Source of the DNA: a virus
Length of the DNA stretch: 26,405 bases
Reading direction: 5' to 3' (one strand)
Virus record (IMG/VR): IMGVR_UViG_3300005577_000077
Coordinates: 1-26,405 of that record
The notes beneath the pieces were generated by a model, which was not told the origin of the DNA, did no database searches, and saw only the letters and a program-made list of their open reading frames with translations. How positions within the stretch are numbered: position 1 is the stretch's first letter; each line of letters starts with the position of its first letter. Below, piece after piece: positions 1-5,822 of the stretch. A program made the translations under genes and the position numbers.

Positions 1-57
1 CTGATATTTCCCAGAGCGGAGCGCTTTCACCCAATCTGCTTTAAGCTTCGCGTCCAT
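1..57 (-). CDS. Partial small phage protein (N-terminus only)
   Basis: Only the first 19 codons of a leftward gene lie in the window; the rest runs off the left edge. The start has a GGAG-type ribosome site about 6 bases upstream, and the gene follows the stop of the 70-384 gene by a few bases, so it is the next member of the leftward operon. The motif KADWVKALRSGKY near the N-terminus is one I recognise from a common family of small phage proteins of unknown role. Function cannot be given from 19 residues. Confidence 0.6.
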   Translation of the reverse strand, partial: MDAKLKADWVKALRSGKYQ

Positions 58-69
58 CTCACTCTCCAG

Positions 70-384
70 TCATGATGCTTGTGCTGCTTTACGGGCGCGG
101 GCCAAAGCGGCGCCGAAGGTCCACGGCGATGTGATGGCGATCTCACGGAAGGCTTCCGGGATGTAAAAAGTCTCGGGATTGCCGCTGAATATCACGGTCA
201 CGTTGCCAAGATGCTCTGCGGGGCTACCGAGCGCGGCGAAGTATTGAGCGTGAAGGCACTTGCCGCTATCGTCATAGCAATAAACGCGATCCGCCGGCAT
301 CGTCTCCAGCCACGCAATGAGGCTATCGAGAGAAAATACATCAGCCTGGACTGGTCGCTTTCCAGTGGATTCGTTGTAGAGCAT
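70..384 (-). CDS. Hypothetical phage protein, 104 aa
   Basis: I do not recognise a family. The protein is mixed alpha/beta in appearance, with no signal peptide, membrane segment or metal-binding cluster. The start is supported by an AGGAGAACGAGA leader directly before the ATG. The gene sits between an HTH-like gene (409-663) and a partial small gene (1-57) in the leftward early operon, so it is probably made early. A plus-strand reading of the same region (79-534) has no ribosome site and poor composition and is treated as a shadow. Confidence 0.65.
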   Translation of the reverse strand: MLYNESTGKRPVQADVFSLDSLIAWLETMPADRVYCYDDSGKCLHAQYFAALGSPAEHLGNVTVIFSGNPETFYIPEAFREIAITSPWTFGAALARARKAAQAS

Positions 385-408
385 TCTCGTTCTCCTATGC
401 GGGGGCTT

Positions 409-663
409 TCAGTGTTTAAGATCGAAATTGGAGCGATAAAAACGCGACGCCTTGTTAGCCTTTGGCCGGGCTCGCACAGGTGTTCCAATCCCCATCAACA
501 GATTGGCGTAGTGCGTCTGGATAACCCTCGTTGAGCATTCAAGTTCGCGGGCTACGGCCTTGGGCTTGCGGCCACGCTTGTAAGCCGTCCGGATCAACGC
601 AATCTCGCTTTCAGTGAAATGTTGCTGGCGCGTTCGCTTATATTTCCAATCGTCGATTGTCAT
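409..663 (-). CDS. Small HTH DNA-binding-like protein, 84 aa
   Basis: The first half looks like a helix-turn-helix of the homeodomain-like/resolvase-tail type: FTESEIALIRTAYKRG, then KAVARELECSTRVIQTHYANL, which fits an acidic first helix and a basic recognition helix. The rest is basic and low in complexity. It starts with an ATGA overlap onto the end of the 660-932 gene, so the two are translationally coupled. It may be a small regulator or DNA-associated protein of the early operon; its target is unknown. Confidence 0.65.
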   Translation of the reverse strand: MTIDDWKYKRTRQQHFTESEIALIRTAYKRGRKPKAVARELECSTRVIQTHYANLLMGIGTPVRARPKANKASRFYRSNFDLKH

Positions 664-932
664 GCCGTGGCTTTCAGGGATGCGAGGGCGCGACGTTCCT
701 TCTCAGCTTCTTGGCTTCGGAATGCGTTCATCCATTCCGCGACGGTATGAAGCATTTCGCCCCTCGTTAGATGTATTGTGTAAGAGCACTCGTGGCCCTT
801 TCCTTGCACCCAAGGCCCGTGACAGCTCAGAGTGAACGTGGCTTCGCGCTTATCCGAATCGTAGCCGGTGGCCGCGTTACCGCTGGCATCATCCAAGATC
901 GGCTTCTTTGCACGCTCTTTTGTTAACTTCAC
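660..932 (-). CDS. Hypothetical phage protein, 90 aa
   Basis: No family recognised. The middle has a beta-rich stretch with two cysteines (SCHGPW and HECSYTIHLT) followed by a helical segment (GEMLHTVAEWMNAF) and a charged tail. It is coupled on both sides by ATGA overlaps: its start overlaps the HNH gene stop at 929-932 and its stop overlaps the start of the HTH gene at 660-663. The two-cysteine core could be a small metal site, but only two cysteines and one or two histidines are available, so this is weak. Confidence 0.65.
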   Translation of the reverse strand: MKLTKERAKKPILDDASGNAATGYDSDKREATFTLSCHGPWVQGKGHECSYTIHLTRGEMLHTVAEWMNAFRSQEAEKERRALASLKATA

Positions 933-1309
933 GTCCGTCTCTCCAATGGCCTTGATGCTGTTCGTTGCGGAGCCGCGCGCTTGAATCCCGCGCTCTGAAT
1001 TTTGCGTTTCGGTCCCGTGATGCCCAGGTGCTTCGCGCGCTTGCGGGCGATGGTGGATTTCTCGGCTACATCTGTTCGCGTCTTAACTGCATGACATGGC
1101 ACGCATAGCAGTTGCAGGTTATTTTCTCGATGTGCGCCGCCGTTAATGAGCGCAACGATATGGTCATAGGCCGGTCGCAGTTTTCCAACAATCGCAAGGC
1201 CGCAGGCCGCGCAACGTCCATCGGCCAGATCAAACACACGGACCTTAACCCGTGCAGGAATGTTTTGGTCATCGTCGGCTCCGATCCATTCGGGCAATTC
1301 GCGGCTCAT
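929..1309 (-). CDS. HNH endonuclease, 126 aa
   Basis: This is an HNH nuclease with the zinc-ribbon layout: CAAC in the first third, then YDHIVALINGG, ENNLQLLC and CxxCHAVKT. The DH pair, the asparagine before LQLLC and the final H give the H-N-H triad, and the CxxC pairs bind structural zinc. I chose the start at 1309 rather than an upstream ATG at 1336 because 1309 overlaps the previous stop as ATGA and has AGGAG and GGAG upstream. The C-terminal tail is basic and probably contacts DNA. Free-standing HNH proteins in phages act as homing-type nickases, packaging helpers or restriction-type nucleases; the sequence does not decide which. Confidence 0.85.
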   Translation of the reverse strand: MSRELPEWIGADDDQNIPARVKVRVFDLADGRCAACGLAIVGKLRPAYDHIVALINGGAHRENNLQLLCVPCHAVKTRTDVAEKSTIARKRAKHLGITGPKRKIQSAGFKRAAPQRTASRPLERRT

Positions 1310-1845
1310 GCTCCGACGCGCTCCTTTGCCAGCCACGCCTGATATTGCGTGTCAATGTTGAACCAAAGCATTCGCGAGGCATGAACCGTGTTCAGCTCCG
1401 CGCGTGAATTTACGCTGCACATATCTCTGACGGCCTCTGCGGCTTCATTTTCGTCGACCGGATCGTATTTGCATTCCTCTCGGAGGAACGCGCGGAACGT
1501 CGGCTCCGCGCATCTGATCCCGGCTTGTTGTGCGGGTTGTAAATCTTTCCAGTCCCGCTTCGCTCCAGCCGGCTTGTCCTTATCCGGCTGGAGCGTGGGG
1601 GATGTTGAGGCAAATGGTTTCGGTTTCTCCTTTTCAGCTCGAGTGATCGGCAACTCTTGATCGTTGATCTCGACCAGCACGGCAATGAACCTTGTACCCA
1701 TTGCGGCGCGTGTAATGCGCTCGTCCATATCGACGCCTTGAACCGTGAAGGATACGCGCCAGTCGCCATTCTGCATTTGACGGAGCGAATCCTTTTTCGC
1801 TTCGAAGGATATGGCGTTGTCTCTGGCGAGTTCGGCGGGCGTCAT
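1306..1845 (-). CDS. Hypothetical phage protein, 179 aa
   Basis: The N-terminal part (about residues 1-70) is beta-rich and looks like a small barrel or OB-like fold, with DWRVSFTVQGVDM followed by TRFIAVLVEIND. A proline/lysine-rich linker (about 72-100) follows, then a helical C-terminal domain with KDLQPAQQAGIRC and a tail motif WFNIDTQYQAWLA. I have the impression that this linker-plus-tail layout recurs in rhizobial phages, but I cannot name a family. It starts after AAGGACCGATC, 9 bases downstream of the SSB-like gene, and its stop overlaps the HNH start as ATGA. It is probably part of the recombination/replication early set by position. Confidence 0.7.
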   Translation of the reverse strand: MTPAELARDNAISFEAKKDSLRQMQNGDWRVSFTVQGVDMDERITRAAMGTRFIAVLVEINDQELPITRAEKEKPKPFASTSPTLQPDKDKPAGAKRDWKDLQPAQQAGIRCAEPTFRAFLREECKYDPVDENEAAEAVRDMCSVNSRAELNTVHASRMLWFNIDTQYQAWLAKERVGA

Positions 1846-1854
1846 GATCGGTCC

Positions 1855-2277
1855 TTAGAAAGGAATTTCGTCGTCAAGTTGCTTTGCGAGATTGTCCGAC
1901 ACGCCACCGATAACGCGCTGCGGGTTTGGGCCGCTTGTGATCGGGTCTTCGCGTCTGACCGGCGCACGGTCGCGGGCAGTCGGAACGCGAACACGGATGG
2001 CGGGGCCGACCTTGCCTTGGAAATCAACCATCACCGAAAACAGGATCAGCGGTTGATCAAACCAGTCTTCGGTATCGTCGCCGTAGGCATCGCTGATGGT
2101 GTTCGAGTTTGTCTTATTGAGAATCATTGCCTTTTCTTTGCCCTTGAAATACAGGGCCAACTTCATGTCATCGCCAAGCTTTTCTTTCTCGACATGCTGC
2201 ATGATAACTTTTACGTCACGGCCTTGCAGGTCGGCGGCTTTTAAATACCGGCTCGGAAACTCTTCAGAAATTTTCAT
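1855..2277 (-). CDS. SSB-like single-strand DNA-binding candidate, 140 aa
   Basis: The first ~100 residues resemble a common phage protein that opens with a FPSRYLKAADLQG motif and carries LNKTNSNTISDAYGDDTEDW, predicted as a compact beta-barrel. The last residues are LAKQLDDEIPF, an acidic tip ending in a proline-phenylalanine pair like the C-terminal peptide of bacterial single-strand binding proteins, joined by a flexible Pro/Arg-rich linker. This suggests binding to ssDNA and recruitment of host repair or replication proteins through the tail, but the barrel does not look like canonical Ssb. The start has a good AGGAAA site. The neighbouring Gp157-type and HNH genes fit a recombination module. 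Confidence 0.7.
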   Translation of the reverse strand: MKISEEFPSRYLKAADLQGRDVKVIMQHVEKEKLGDDMKLALYFKGKEKAMILNKTNSNTISDAYGDDTEDWFDQPLILFSVMVDFQGKVGPAIRVRVPTARDRAPVRREDPITSGPNPQRVIGGVSDNLAKQLDDEIPF

Positions 2278-2749
2278 GATATTTTTCCTGTCGTTTGAGT
2301 TGTCTAACTTTGAGATTGTGTTTTTCAGTGAGCGCGCGCTTGCAGATTAAGCAGGCGCGCTGGTTTGTGTTTTTCTGGCGGTATGTGTTCTCCTCTGTGT
2401 ACTCATGGCCTCGCTTGCAGTGAGTTTTCAGTTCGTTGAATTTGCCTGATCGCCCCTTGTTAACGCGGTCATCTACGTTGTCTTGGTTGGTGCCAAGGAA
2501 TAGATGATCGGGGTTGACGCAAAGACGGTTGTCGCAGCGGTGCAGAACGTGAAGGCCGGGAGGTATCTCGCCGTTGTATGCGGTCCACGAAAATCGGTTC
2601 GCGCGCTGCTGCCGATTATTATATTTGAGGTGTGCGTACCCCTTCGCGTTCGTGCTTCCGAGCCAAAGCCAACAGCCGCTATTTGGCTCTGGAATTGATC
2701 CGGCCATGATGCGGGCTATCGGAGCATAGCTCTGCGGAAAATGTTTCAT
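2264..2749 (-). CDS. HNH homing endonuclease with C-terminal zinc finger, 161 aa
   Basis: The N-terminal half carries the HNH_3 signature: GCWLWLG, then HVLHRCDNRLCVNPDHLFLGT and a KGR end. The C-terminal half has a second zinc motif, CKRGHEYT...ACLIC, often paired with this nuclease type. ATG 2749 overlaps the preceding stop as TGATG; a GTG one codon upstream is the alternative. The gene is visibly richer in A+T than its neighbours and its end overlaps the start of the SSB-like gene by 14 bases, as expected for a selfish insertion that keeps the operon coupled. Such enzymes cut an allele lacking the insertion and spread by repair; I infer that role here. Confidence 0.88.
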   Translation of the reverse strand: MKHFPQSYAPIARIMAGSIPEPNSGCWLWLGSTNAKGYAHLKYNNRQQRANRFSWTAYNGEIPPGLHVLHRCDNRLCVNPDHLFLGTNQDNVDDRVNKGRSGKFNELKTHCKRGHEYTEENTYRQKNTNQRACLICKRALTEKHNLKVRQLKRQEKYHENF

Positions 2750-3243
2750 CACTTAATCCGTATCGACAACGAAGGCGCAGAATTGCTCAATGAATATCCA
2801 GGGACTGCTGCGCCGCCCTTAAGTGCTTCCTTGACCTTGGTCCGATCAACATCACGGGAAATCTTGCAGAGCGAATCCGGTAACTGTGCCGGGTCGGCGT
2901 CGCCAACCAACTGTTGCGTCCCGGCGCGAAGCGATAGCGTGGCCTCGGGAAGCTCGATCTTGGGCAAATCGGCAGCCTGCATGATCTTGAAGGCGAGTTC
3001 GCGCAACGTTTCGATGCGATGCTCAAATCTGTCCTTGCGGGATTTCAGTTCCTCGAAACGATCTTTGGTCCCGATGACAAGGGCCTTCGTGTCTTCAATG
3101 CGTCGGACAATCGTTGTCAAAATCTCGTTGAAGTCGGTTTCGCTTTCCAGCGTTGCCAGCCACGCTTCGTTGTCCTCGACAATCTCGGGGTGAACGAGCT
3201 TGATGTTTTCGATCTGCAGGCGGATGTTCTGTTCAGGCTGCAT
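2749..3243 (-). CDS. Siphovirus Gp157-family protein, 164 aa
   Basis: The protein has a long central coiled coil (about residues 25-85) of the form RRIEDTKALVIGTKDRFEELK followed by HRIETLRELAFKIMQAA, then a short beta segment ATLSLRAG and a C-terminal ALKGGAAVPGYSL..APSLSIR. This order is that of the Gp157 family (PF05565), found in early operons next to recombination genes in many phages; its biochemical role is not firmly set. I chose ATG 3243 over an upstream ATG at 3342 because the family begins close to the coiled coil and the extra 33 residues overlap the previous gene deeply. Its stop is coupled to the HNH gene. Confidence 0.8.
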   Translation of the reverse strand: MQPEQNIRLQIENIKLVHPEIVEDNEAWLATLESETDFNEILTTIVRRIEDTKALVIGTKDRFEELKSRKDRFEHRIETLRELAFKIMQAADLPKIELPEATLSLRAGTQQLVGDADPAQLPDSLCKISRDVDRTKVKEALKGGAAVPGYSLSNSAPSLSIRIK

Positions 3244-3529
3244 GATTGAGATTTCCCGGGGGATCGCAAACCAGGGCATAGCCGCCGCCGTAATTGTGTT
3301 GCTTGAGAAAGCCCGCAATGCCGCCTTCATGTCCCGTGGCAATCGCGATTATTTCAGACAGCCAAGTTACCGGGATTTCGCCATCATGTACGATGACGCA
3401 GGACCAGCCCGCGCGAAGGCTCGCGATATTATTCCGCTCGGTAGCTTCAATCTCAAAAAAGCAGCCACCGTTTGCACCTTCGCCATTGAAGGCATTTGCA
3501 CAAATGTGTTTGGCAGGTTTAGGCTGCAC
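3233..3529 (-). CDS. Hypothetical phage protein, 98 aa (GTG start)
   Basis: No family recognised. It begins QPKPAKHICANAF and is a small mixed alpha/beta protein ending in a glycine-rich YGGGYALVCDPPG segment. I prefer GTG 3529 because a GGAGAG ribosome site lies 8 bases upstream and the overlap with the previous gene then shrinks to 11 bases; an ATG at 3556 adds nine residues without a better site. Its end overlaps the Gp157-type start by 11 bases. A role in the early recombination/replication set is only positional inference. Confidence 0.6.
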   Translation of the reverse strand: MQPKPAKHICANAFNGEGANGGCFFEIEATERNNIASLRAGWSCVIVHDGEIPVTWLSEIIAIATGHEGGIAGFLKQHNYGGGYALVCDPPGNLNHAA

Positions 3530-3752
3530 GGTCGCTCTCCACCGGCTTTGCCTCATAGGTAGCTTCCGCCGCGATGATGTTGGCTAGCGCGGCTTCCAAA
3601 ACCTTGCGGGCTTGCGCCAGTTCGTCTTGCGCGTGCGTGGTAAAGGCGAGCTTGCATGGAAGCGCCTTTGCGTGACGGGCGGCCATCTCAGCACCGGCTT
3701 CGATGAAATGCAGGCGGGGTTTTACCTTGATATCCCAATCGGCGAGGGTCAT
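3519..3752 (-). CDS. Hypothetical helical phage protein, 77 aa
   Basis: A small protein that looks almost fully helical, with an alanine-rich amphipathic C-terminal helix (ARKVLEAALANIIAAEATYEA). No family recognised. It is coupled upstream by an ATGA overlap with the HTH gene at 3749 and downstream overlaps the next gene. Possibly a small coiled-coil partner protein; no catalytic residues are visible. Confidence 0.6.
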   Translation of the reverse strand: MTLADWDIKVKPRLHFIEAGAEMAARHAKALPCKLAFTTHAQDELAQARKVLEAALANIIAAEATYEAKPVESDRAA

Positions 3753-3946
3753 GTGGATATTCTCCGGCTTCGCCTGTCATGTGCGGCCCGCATCAATTCT
3801 GGCGCATACTTTGAAATGATCTGATGTACATACTGCATCGAAACTCCGATCTGACCGGCGCATTGACGTAGTGTCAGGCCGCGACGATAGGAGGCTATGA
3901 TGCGGGCTTTTCGCGCTGCTGTGACAGTTCTCATATGCGGACTCAT
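3749..3946 (-). CDS. Small HTH protein, 65 aa
   Basis: The core ARKARIIASYRRGLTLRQC then GQIGVSMQYVHQIISKY is a helix-turn-helix of the Trp-repressor/transposase-like type, with a recognition helix rich in polar residues and a basic tail (RRSRR). The ATG at 3946 overlaps the stop of the previous gene as ATGA; an in-frame ATG four codons later is possible. It is the second tiny HTH protein of this operon and may tune early transcription or bind phage DNA. No target site can be proposed. Confidence 0.65.
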   Translation of the reverse strand: MSPHMRTVTAARKARIIASYRRGLTLRQCAGQIGVSMQYVHQIISKYAPELMRAAHDRRSRRIST

Positions 3947-4299
3947 GCTGCGAACTCCTGCATCATCTGGGCTACGGCGACTTCGTCATAGGCGTAGTTG
4001 GTGGCTTCGCTGATCTCGCCCAACGTCGCCAAATCCTGCATTGCCAGTTCATAGACGCGGCGGGCTTCGAACGTGGTTTCGTGATATTCCCGCTGGGCAA
4101 ACAGGCGTTCGCGTTCCCAGCGCGGGGAATTGCGGTAGGGCGCAGCATCGGCCATGCGCTGATTATACCGGGCGAGCTGGGGTTTCGTGAGATCGTTGAA
4201 CCATCTGCTGGCGGTTGCTTCCGCGCGCTCGAGCCGTTCCTGATCTTCATTGACGGGACGGGATTGAAGGAAGCGGCTGCGGTGGAAATCTTCTGACAT
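3943..4299 (-). CDS. Hypothetical phage protein, 118 aa
   Basis: A strongly charged, helix-rich protein without membrane segment or recognised motif; it has long runs of Arg/Glu with aromatic residues (SRWFNDLTKPQLARYNQR). I chose ATG 4299, which overlaps the preceding stop as TGATG; an upstream ATG at 4371 would bury 24 codons inside the previous gene and lacks a ribosome site. It is the second gene after the leftward promoter. Function unknown. Confidence 0.65.
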   Translation of the reverse strand: MSEDFHRSRFLQSRPVNEDQERLERAEATASRWFNDLTKPQLARYNQRMADAAPYRNSPRWERERLFAQREYHETTFEARRVYELAMQDLATLGEISEATNYAYDEVAVAQMMQEFAA

Positions 4300-4610
4300 C
4301 AGGCGGCCCTCTGTTGGGCGAACTTCACGCCATGTGCTATTCCGATGTCCCGAGAACGCTTGACCATCCATGACGGATGATCGCTCTTGTCGCCGAGCAA
4401 CGCGTCAGCAAGTGACTTCATGGCGCCCCCGCCTCCGCGCTGCGTAAGACAAACGCCGTCCTTGACGAGTTCGTAAACGCCGGCATGGCGATGAAAAATC
4501 TGAAAGCCGCGATACTGAACCGGCTTAACCTGAGTGCTGAAAAATTCTGGCTTGCCGATCGGGTCTGCCGACCAAGGATTGAGGTAGTGAAAGGTTTGCT
4601 TAGCGGTCAT
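4299..4610 (-). CDS. First gene of leftward operon, hypothetical, 103 aa
   Basis: This is the promoter-proximal gene of the leftward operon, 45 bases downstream of the predicted -10 element, with a CAGGAAA ribosome site directly before the ATG. That is the place held by N in lambda, but the protein is not an arginine-rich N peptide: it has a compact YRGFQIFHRHAGVYELVKDG segment, which looks like a beta-meander, and a GGGG loop. Whether it acts on transcription is unknown. Its stop is coupled to the next gene by TGATG. Confidence 0.7.
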   Translation of the reverse strand: MTAKQTFHYLNPWSADPIGKPEFFSTQVKPVQYRGFQIFHRHAGVYELVKDGVCLTQRGGGGAMKSLADALLGDKSDHPSWMVKRSRDIGIAHGVKFAQQRAA

Positions 4611-4654
4611 TTTCCTGCCCTCTCCCGTTGGCGATTGCCGATCTGATGGAAAGG

Positions 4655-4683
4655 AGCATAACCTAGGTTATTATAACCGTCAA
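4655..4683 (-). promoter_or_regulatory. Leftward early promoter (pL-like)
   Basis: Read leftward, TTGACG (4678-4683) and TATGCT (4655-4660) are separated by exactly 17 bases. The spacer and -10 contain the palindrome at 4658-4671 and the -35 touches the site at 4683-4696, so a bound repressor would block polymerase. It sits directly before the first gene of the leftward operon. Confidence 0.65.
4658..4671. promoter_or_regulatory. Repressor operator, left site 1 (perfect palindrome)
   Basis: ATAACCTAGGTTAT is a perfect 14-base palindrome fitting ATAAC-N4-GTTAT. It lies between the -35 and -10 of the leftward promoter. The same consensus recurs at the divergent promoter pair 1.1 kb away. Confidence 0.8.
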
Positions 4684-4696
4684 TAAGAAAAGTTAT
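4683..4696. promoter_or_regulatory. Repressor operator, left site 2 (one mismatch)
   Basis: ATAAGAAAAGTTAT matches ATAAC-N4-GTTAT in 9 of 10 fixed positions. Its start is 25 bases from the start of left site 1, the same step as in the right cluster, and it abuts the -35 of the leftward promoter. Confidence 0.6.
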
Positions 4697-4739
4697 AATT
4701 CCAGACAAAAAGATTGTGCGGCGCAATAATTCGCGATTT

Positions 4740-5048
4740 TTATTGGCTAAGCGTCAGGGTTTTCTTCAAATCGAGCTTGATTCGGACGATGATCGATTGA
4801 GTAACGGCCGGCGAAACATTGCCAAGCTGAAACCATGATCGCATTGCCTGTTCTTCGGTCGAGCAGGCCAAAAAAGCATTTTCGGCGTTCATTCGCAGGC
4901 TATTTGCTCCGATTCCATCCAATGCCGCTGCAATAACGCACGATCGGAAGCTTTCTATCAGCCGATCCCGTTGGGCGGTTATTGAATCTTGGGAAAGGGC
5001 CGAAGAGGTCAGCCCGCTAAAAGCAGCTATCAGAAGCCACTTTTTCAC
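4740..5048 (-). CDS. Secreted small protein downstream of the repressor, 102 aa
   Basis: The N-terminus is a typical Sec signal peptide: MKKWLLIAAFSGL followed by a small-residue stretch with a likely cut near residue 19 or 20 (SALSQ). The mature ~82 residues are helical and contain two cysteines (C37 and C62) that could form a disulfide in the periplasm. Its ATG overlaps the repressor stop as ATGA, so it should be made with the repressor in the lysogen. This is the location of rexAB in lambda, which suggests a lysogeny-expressed accessory gene, for example superinfection exclusion at the envelope. That role is inferred from position and export only; no family recognised. Confidence 0.7.
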   Translation of the reverse strand: MKKWLLIAAFSGLTSSALSQDSITAQRDRLIESFRSCVIAAALDGIGANSLRMNAENAFLACSTEEQAMRSWFQLGNVSPAVTQSIIVRIKLDLKKTLTLSQ

Positions 5049-5737
5049 CGGCCCGATTCCTTACCGACCGCGACATGGCACTTCTGCCAGTCGGCTTTCT
5101 TGATAGTGAATTTCTTTGGAGGGTTGGTCTGGCTGACGTGATAGAGCGTGGCTGAAGCGTCCGGGGAGCGCTCCAGGTACTTTAAAATGGCTTCGACCGT
5201 GCCATCCTCCCGAATCCCCTGGAAAACGCACGGGTCGCCTTTTCTGGCGTGCAGGCGGGGATCCACATATGCAATATCGTTTTCATTATACTCACGCGCC
5301 ATCGAATCGCCTTTGACCCGGACGCCATAGCCGTCCCTGATGCCGATCAGGCGTTTTGGGCGACTGGTAAAGGTGAAGGGCTCGTTTTCCAAGACAAGGG
5401 CACCTTTGCCGCCCTGCACGATGGAATAAACGGGCAGGTCCGCTTCCCCCATAAGGTCCGCGCCCGGAATAATATTCAATGTCGGGTTGCGGACAGGCGG
5501 GTTAATCTTCTCAGGTTGGTTAATGTTCCCGTCACTGTGCTGTGAAAGTGAGGGATCAAGCTTGGAAAGGGGAATTTCGAGCACTTGCCCGATTTTGGGG
5601 AAATATTTTGATTTTCGGGTGGCCCCCGCCTCAATTTTTTTGATAGCGACTTGGGAAATGCCCACACGACGGCCCAGCTCGGCTTGCGTCCAGTCGCGCC
5701 TAACTCGTTCTGTTTTAATTAAAATCCCGGGTTCCAT
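5045..5737 (-). CDS. CI-type phage repressor, XRE HTH plus S24 domain, 230 aa
   Basis: Residues 8-60 form an XRE helix-turn-helix (RDWTQAELGRRVGISQVAIKKIEAG). Residues about 100-225 form a LexA/CI-type S24 peptidase domain with VKGDSMAREYNEND holding the serine nucleophile (S145) and VEAILKYL holding the lysine (K186). It represses the early promoters by binding the operators at 4658-4696 and 5751-5813 (inference). I chose ATG 5737 because an upstream ATG at 5782 would place the operators inside the gene and the HTH normally starts near residue 8. The linker lacks an obvious Ala-Gly or Cys-Gly cleavage pair. The predicted transcript starts at or within 2 bases of the ATG and no Shine-Dalgarno is present. 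Confidence 0.92.
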   Translation of the reverse strand: MEPGILIKTERVRRDWTQAELGRRVGISQVAIKKIEAGATRKSKYFPKIGQVLEIPLSKLDPSLSQHSDGNINQPEKINPPVRNPTLNIIPGADLMGEADLPVYSIVQGGKGALVLENEPFTFTSRPKRLIGIRDGYGVRVKGDSMAREYNENDIAYVDPRLHARKGDPCVFQGIREDGTVEAILKYLERSPDASATLYHVSQTNPPKKFTIKKADWQKCHVAVGKESGR

Positions 5738-5745
5738 GGCCCGGT

Positions 5746-5774
5746 AGTATATAACGTCGGTTATTGGTTGTCCT
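5746..5774 (-). promoter_or_regulatory. Repressor maintenance promoter (pRM-like)
   Basis: Read leftward, AGGACA (5769-5774) and TATACT (5746-5751) are separated by 17 bases. Only 8 bases lie between the -10 and the repressor ATG. The weak -35 next to the middle operator fits a promoter helped by repressor bound there, as at lambda pRM; this is inference. Confidence 0.55.
5751..5764. promoter_or_regulatory. Repressor operator, right site nearest the repressor gene
   Basis: ATAACGTCGGTTAT fits ATAAC-N4-GTTAT exactly. It overlaps the -10 of the repressor promoter, so binding here should shut off repressor synthesis, the role of OR3 in lambda. Confidence 0.75.
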
Positions 5775-5775
5775 G

Positions 5776-5789
5776 ATAACATTGGTTCT
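5776..5789. promoter_or_regulatory. Repressor operator, right middle site (one mismatch)
   Basis: ATAACATTGGTTCT matches ATAAC-N4-GTTAT in 9 of 10 fixed positions. It starts 25 bases after the left neighbour and touches the first base of the rightward -35, between the two promoters. Confidence 0.65.
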
Positions 5790-5816
5790 TGACTTTCTCA
5801 TAACCTGCGTTATTTT
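5789..5816 (+). promoter_or_regulatory. Rightward early promoter (pR-like)
   Basis: TTGACT (5789-5794) and TATTTT (5811-5816) are separated by 16 bases. The operator at 5800-5813 fills the spacer and overlaps the -10. Six bases separate the -10 from the ATG of the Cro-like gene, so the message is predicted to be leaderless. Confidence 0.6.
5800..5813. promoter_or_regulatory. Repressor operator, right site nearest cro
   Basis: ATAACCTGCGTTAT fits ATAAC-N4-GTTAT exactly and starts 24 bases after the middle site. It covers the spacer and -10 of the rightward promoter. A further half-site GTTAT lies at 5820-5824. Confidence 0.75.
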
Positions 5817-5822
5817 GCGGTT

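Noticed and set aside
79-534. Plus-strand frame of 151 codons over the leftward genes
   Set aside because: Antisense to two genes with good ribosome sites; no family features of its own.
1657-2244. Plus-strand frame of 195 codons
   Set aside because: Antisense to the SSB-like and 1306-1845 genes; no start signal.
4707-4727. Leftward hairpin plus T run that could end the repressor transcript
   Set aside because: Read leftward, the stem ATTGCGC/GCACAAT has a C-A mismatch and almost no loop, so it is too weak to call although a TTTTT run follows.
5738-5782. Extension of the repressor to an upstream ATG at 5782
   Set aside because: It would put two operators inside the coding region and add 15 residues before a normal HTH start.
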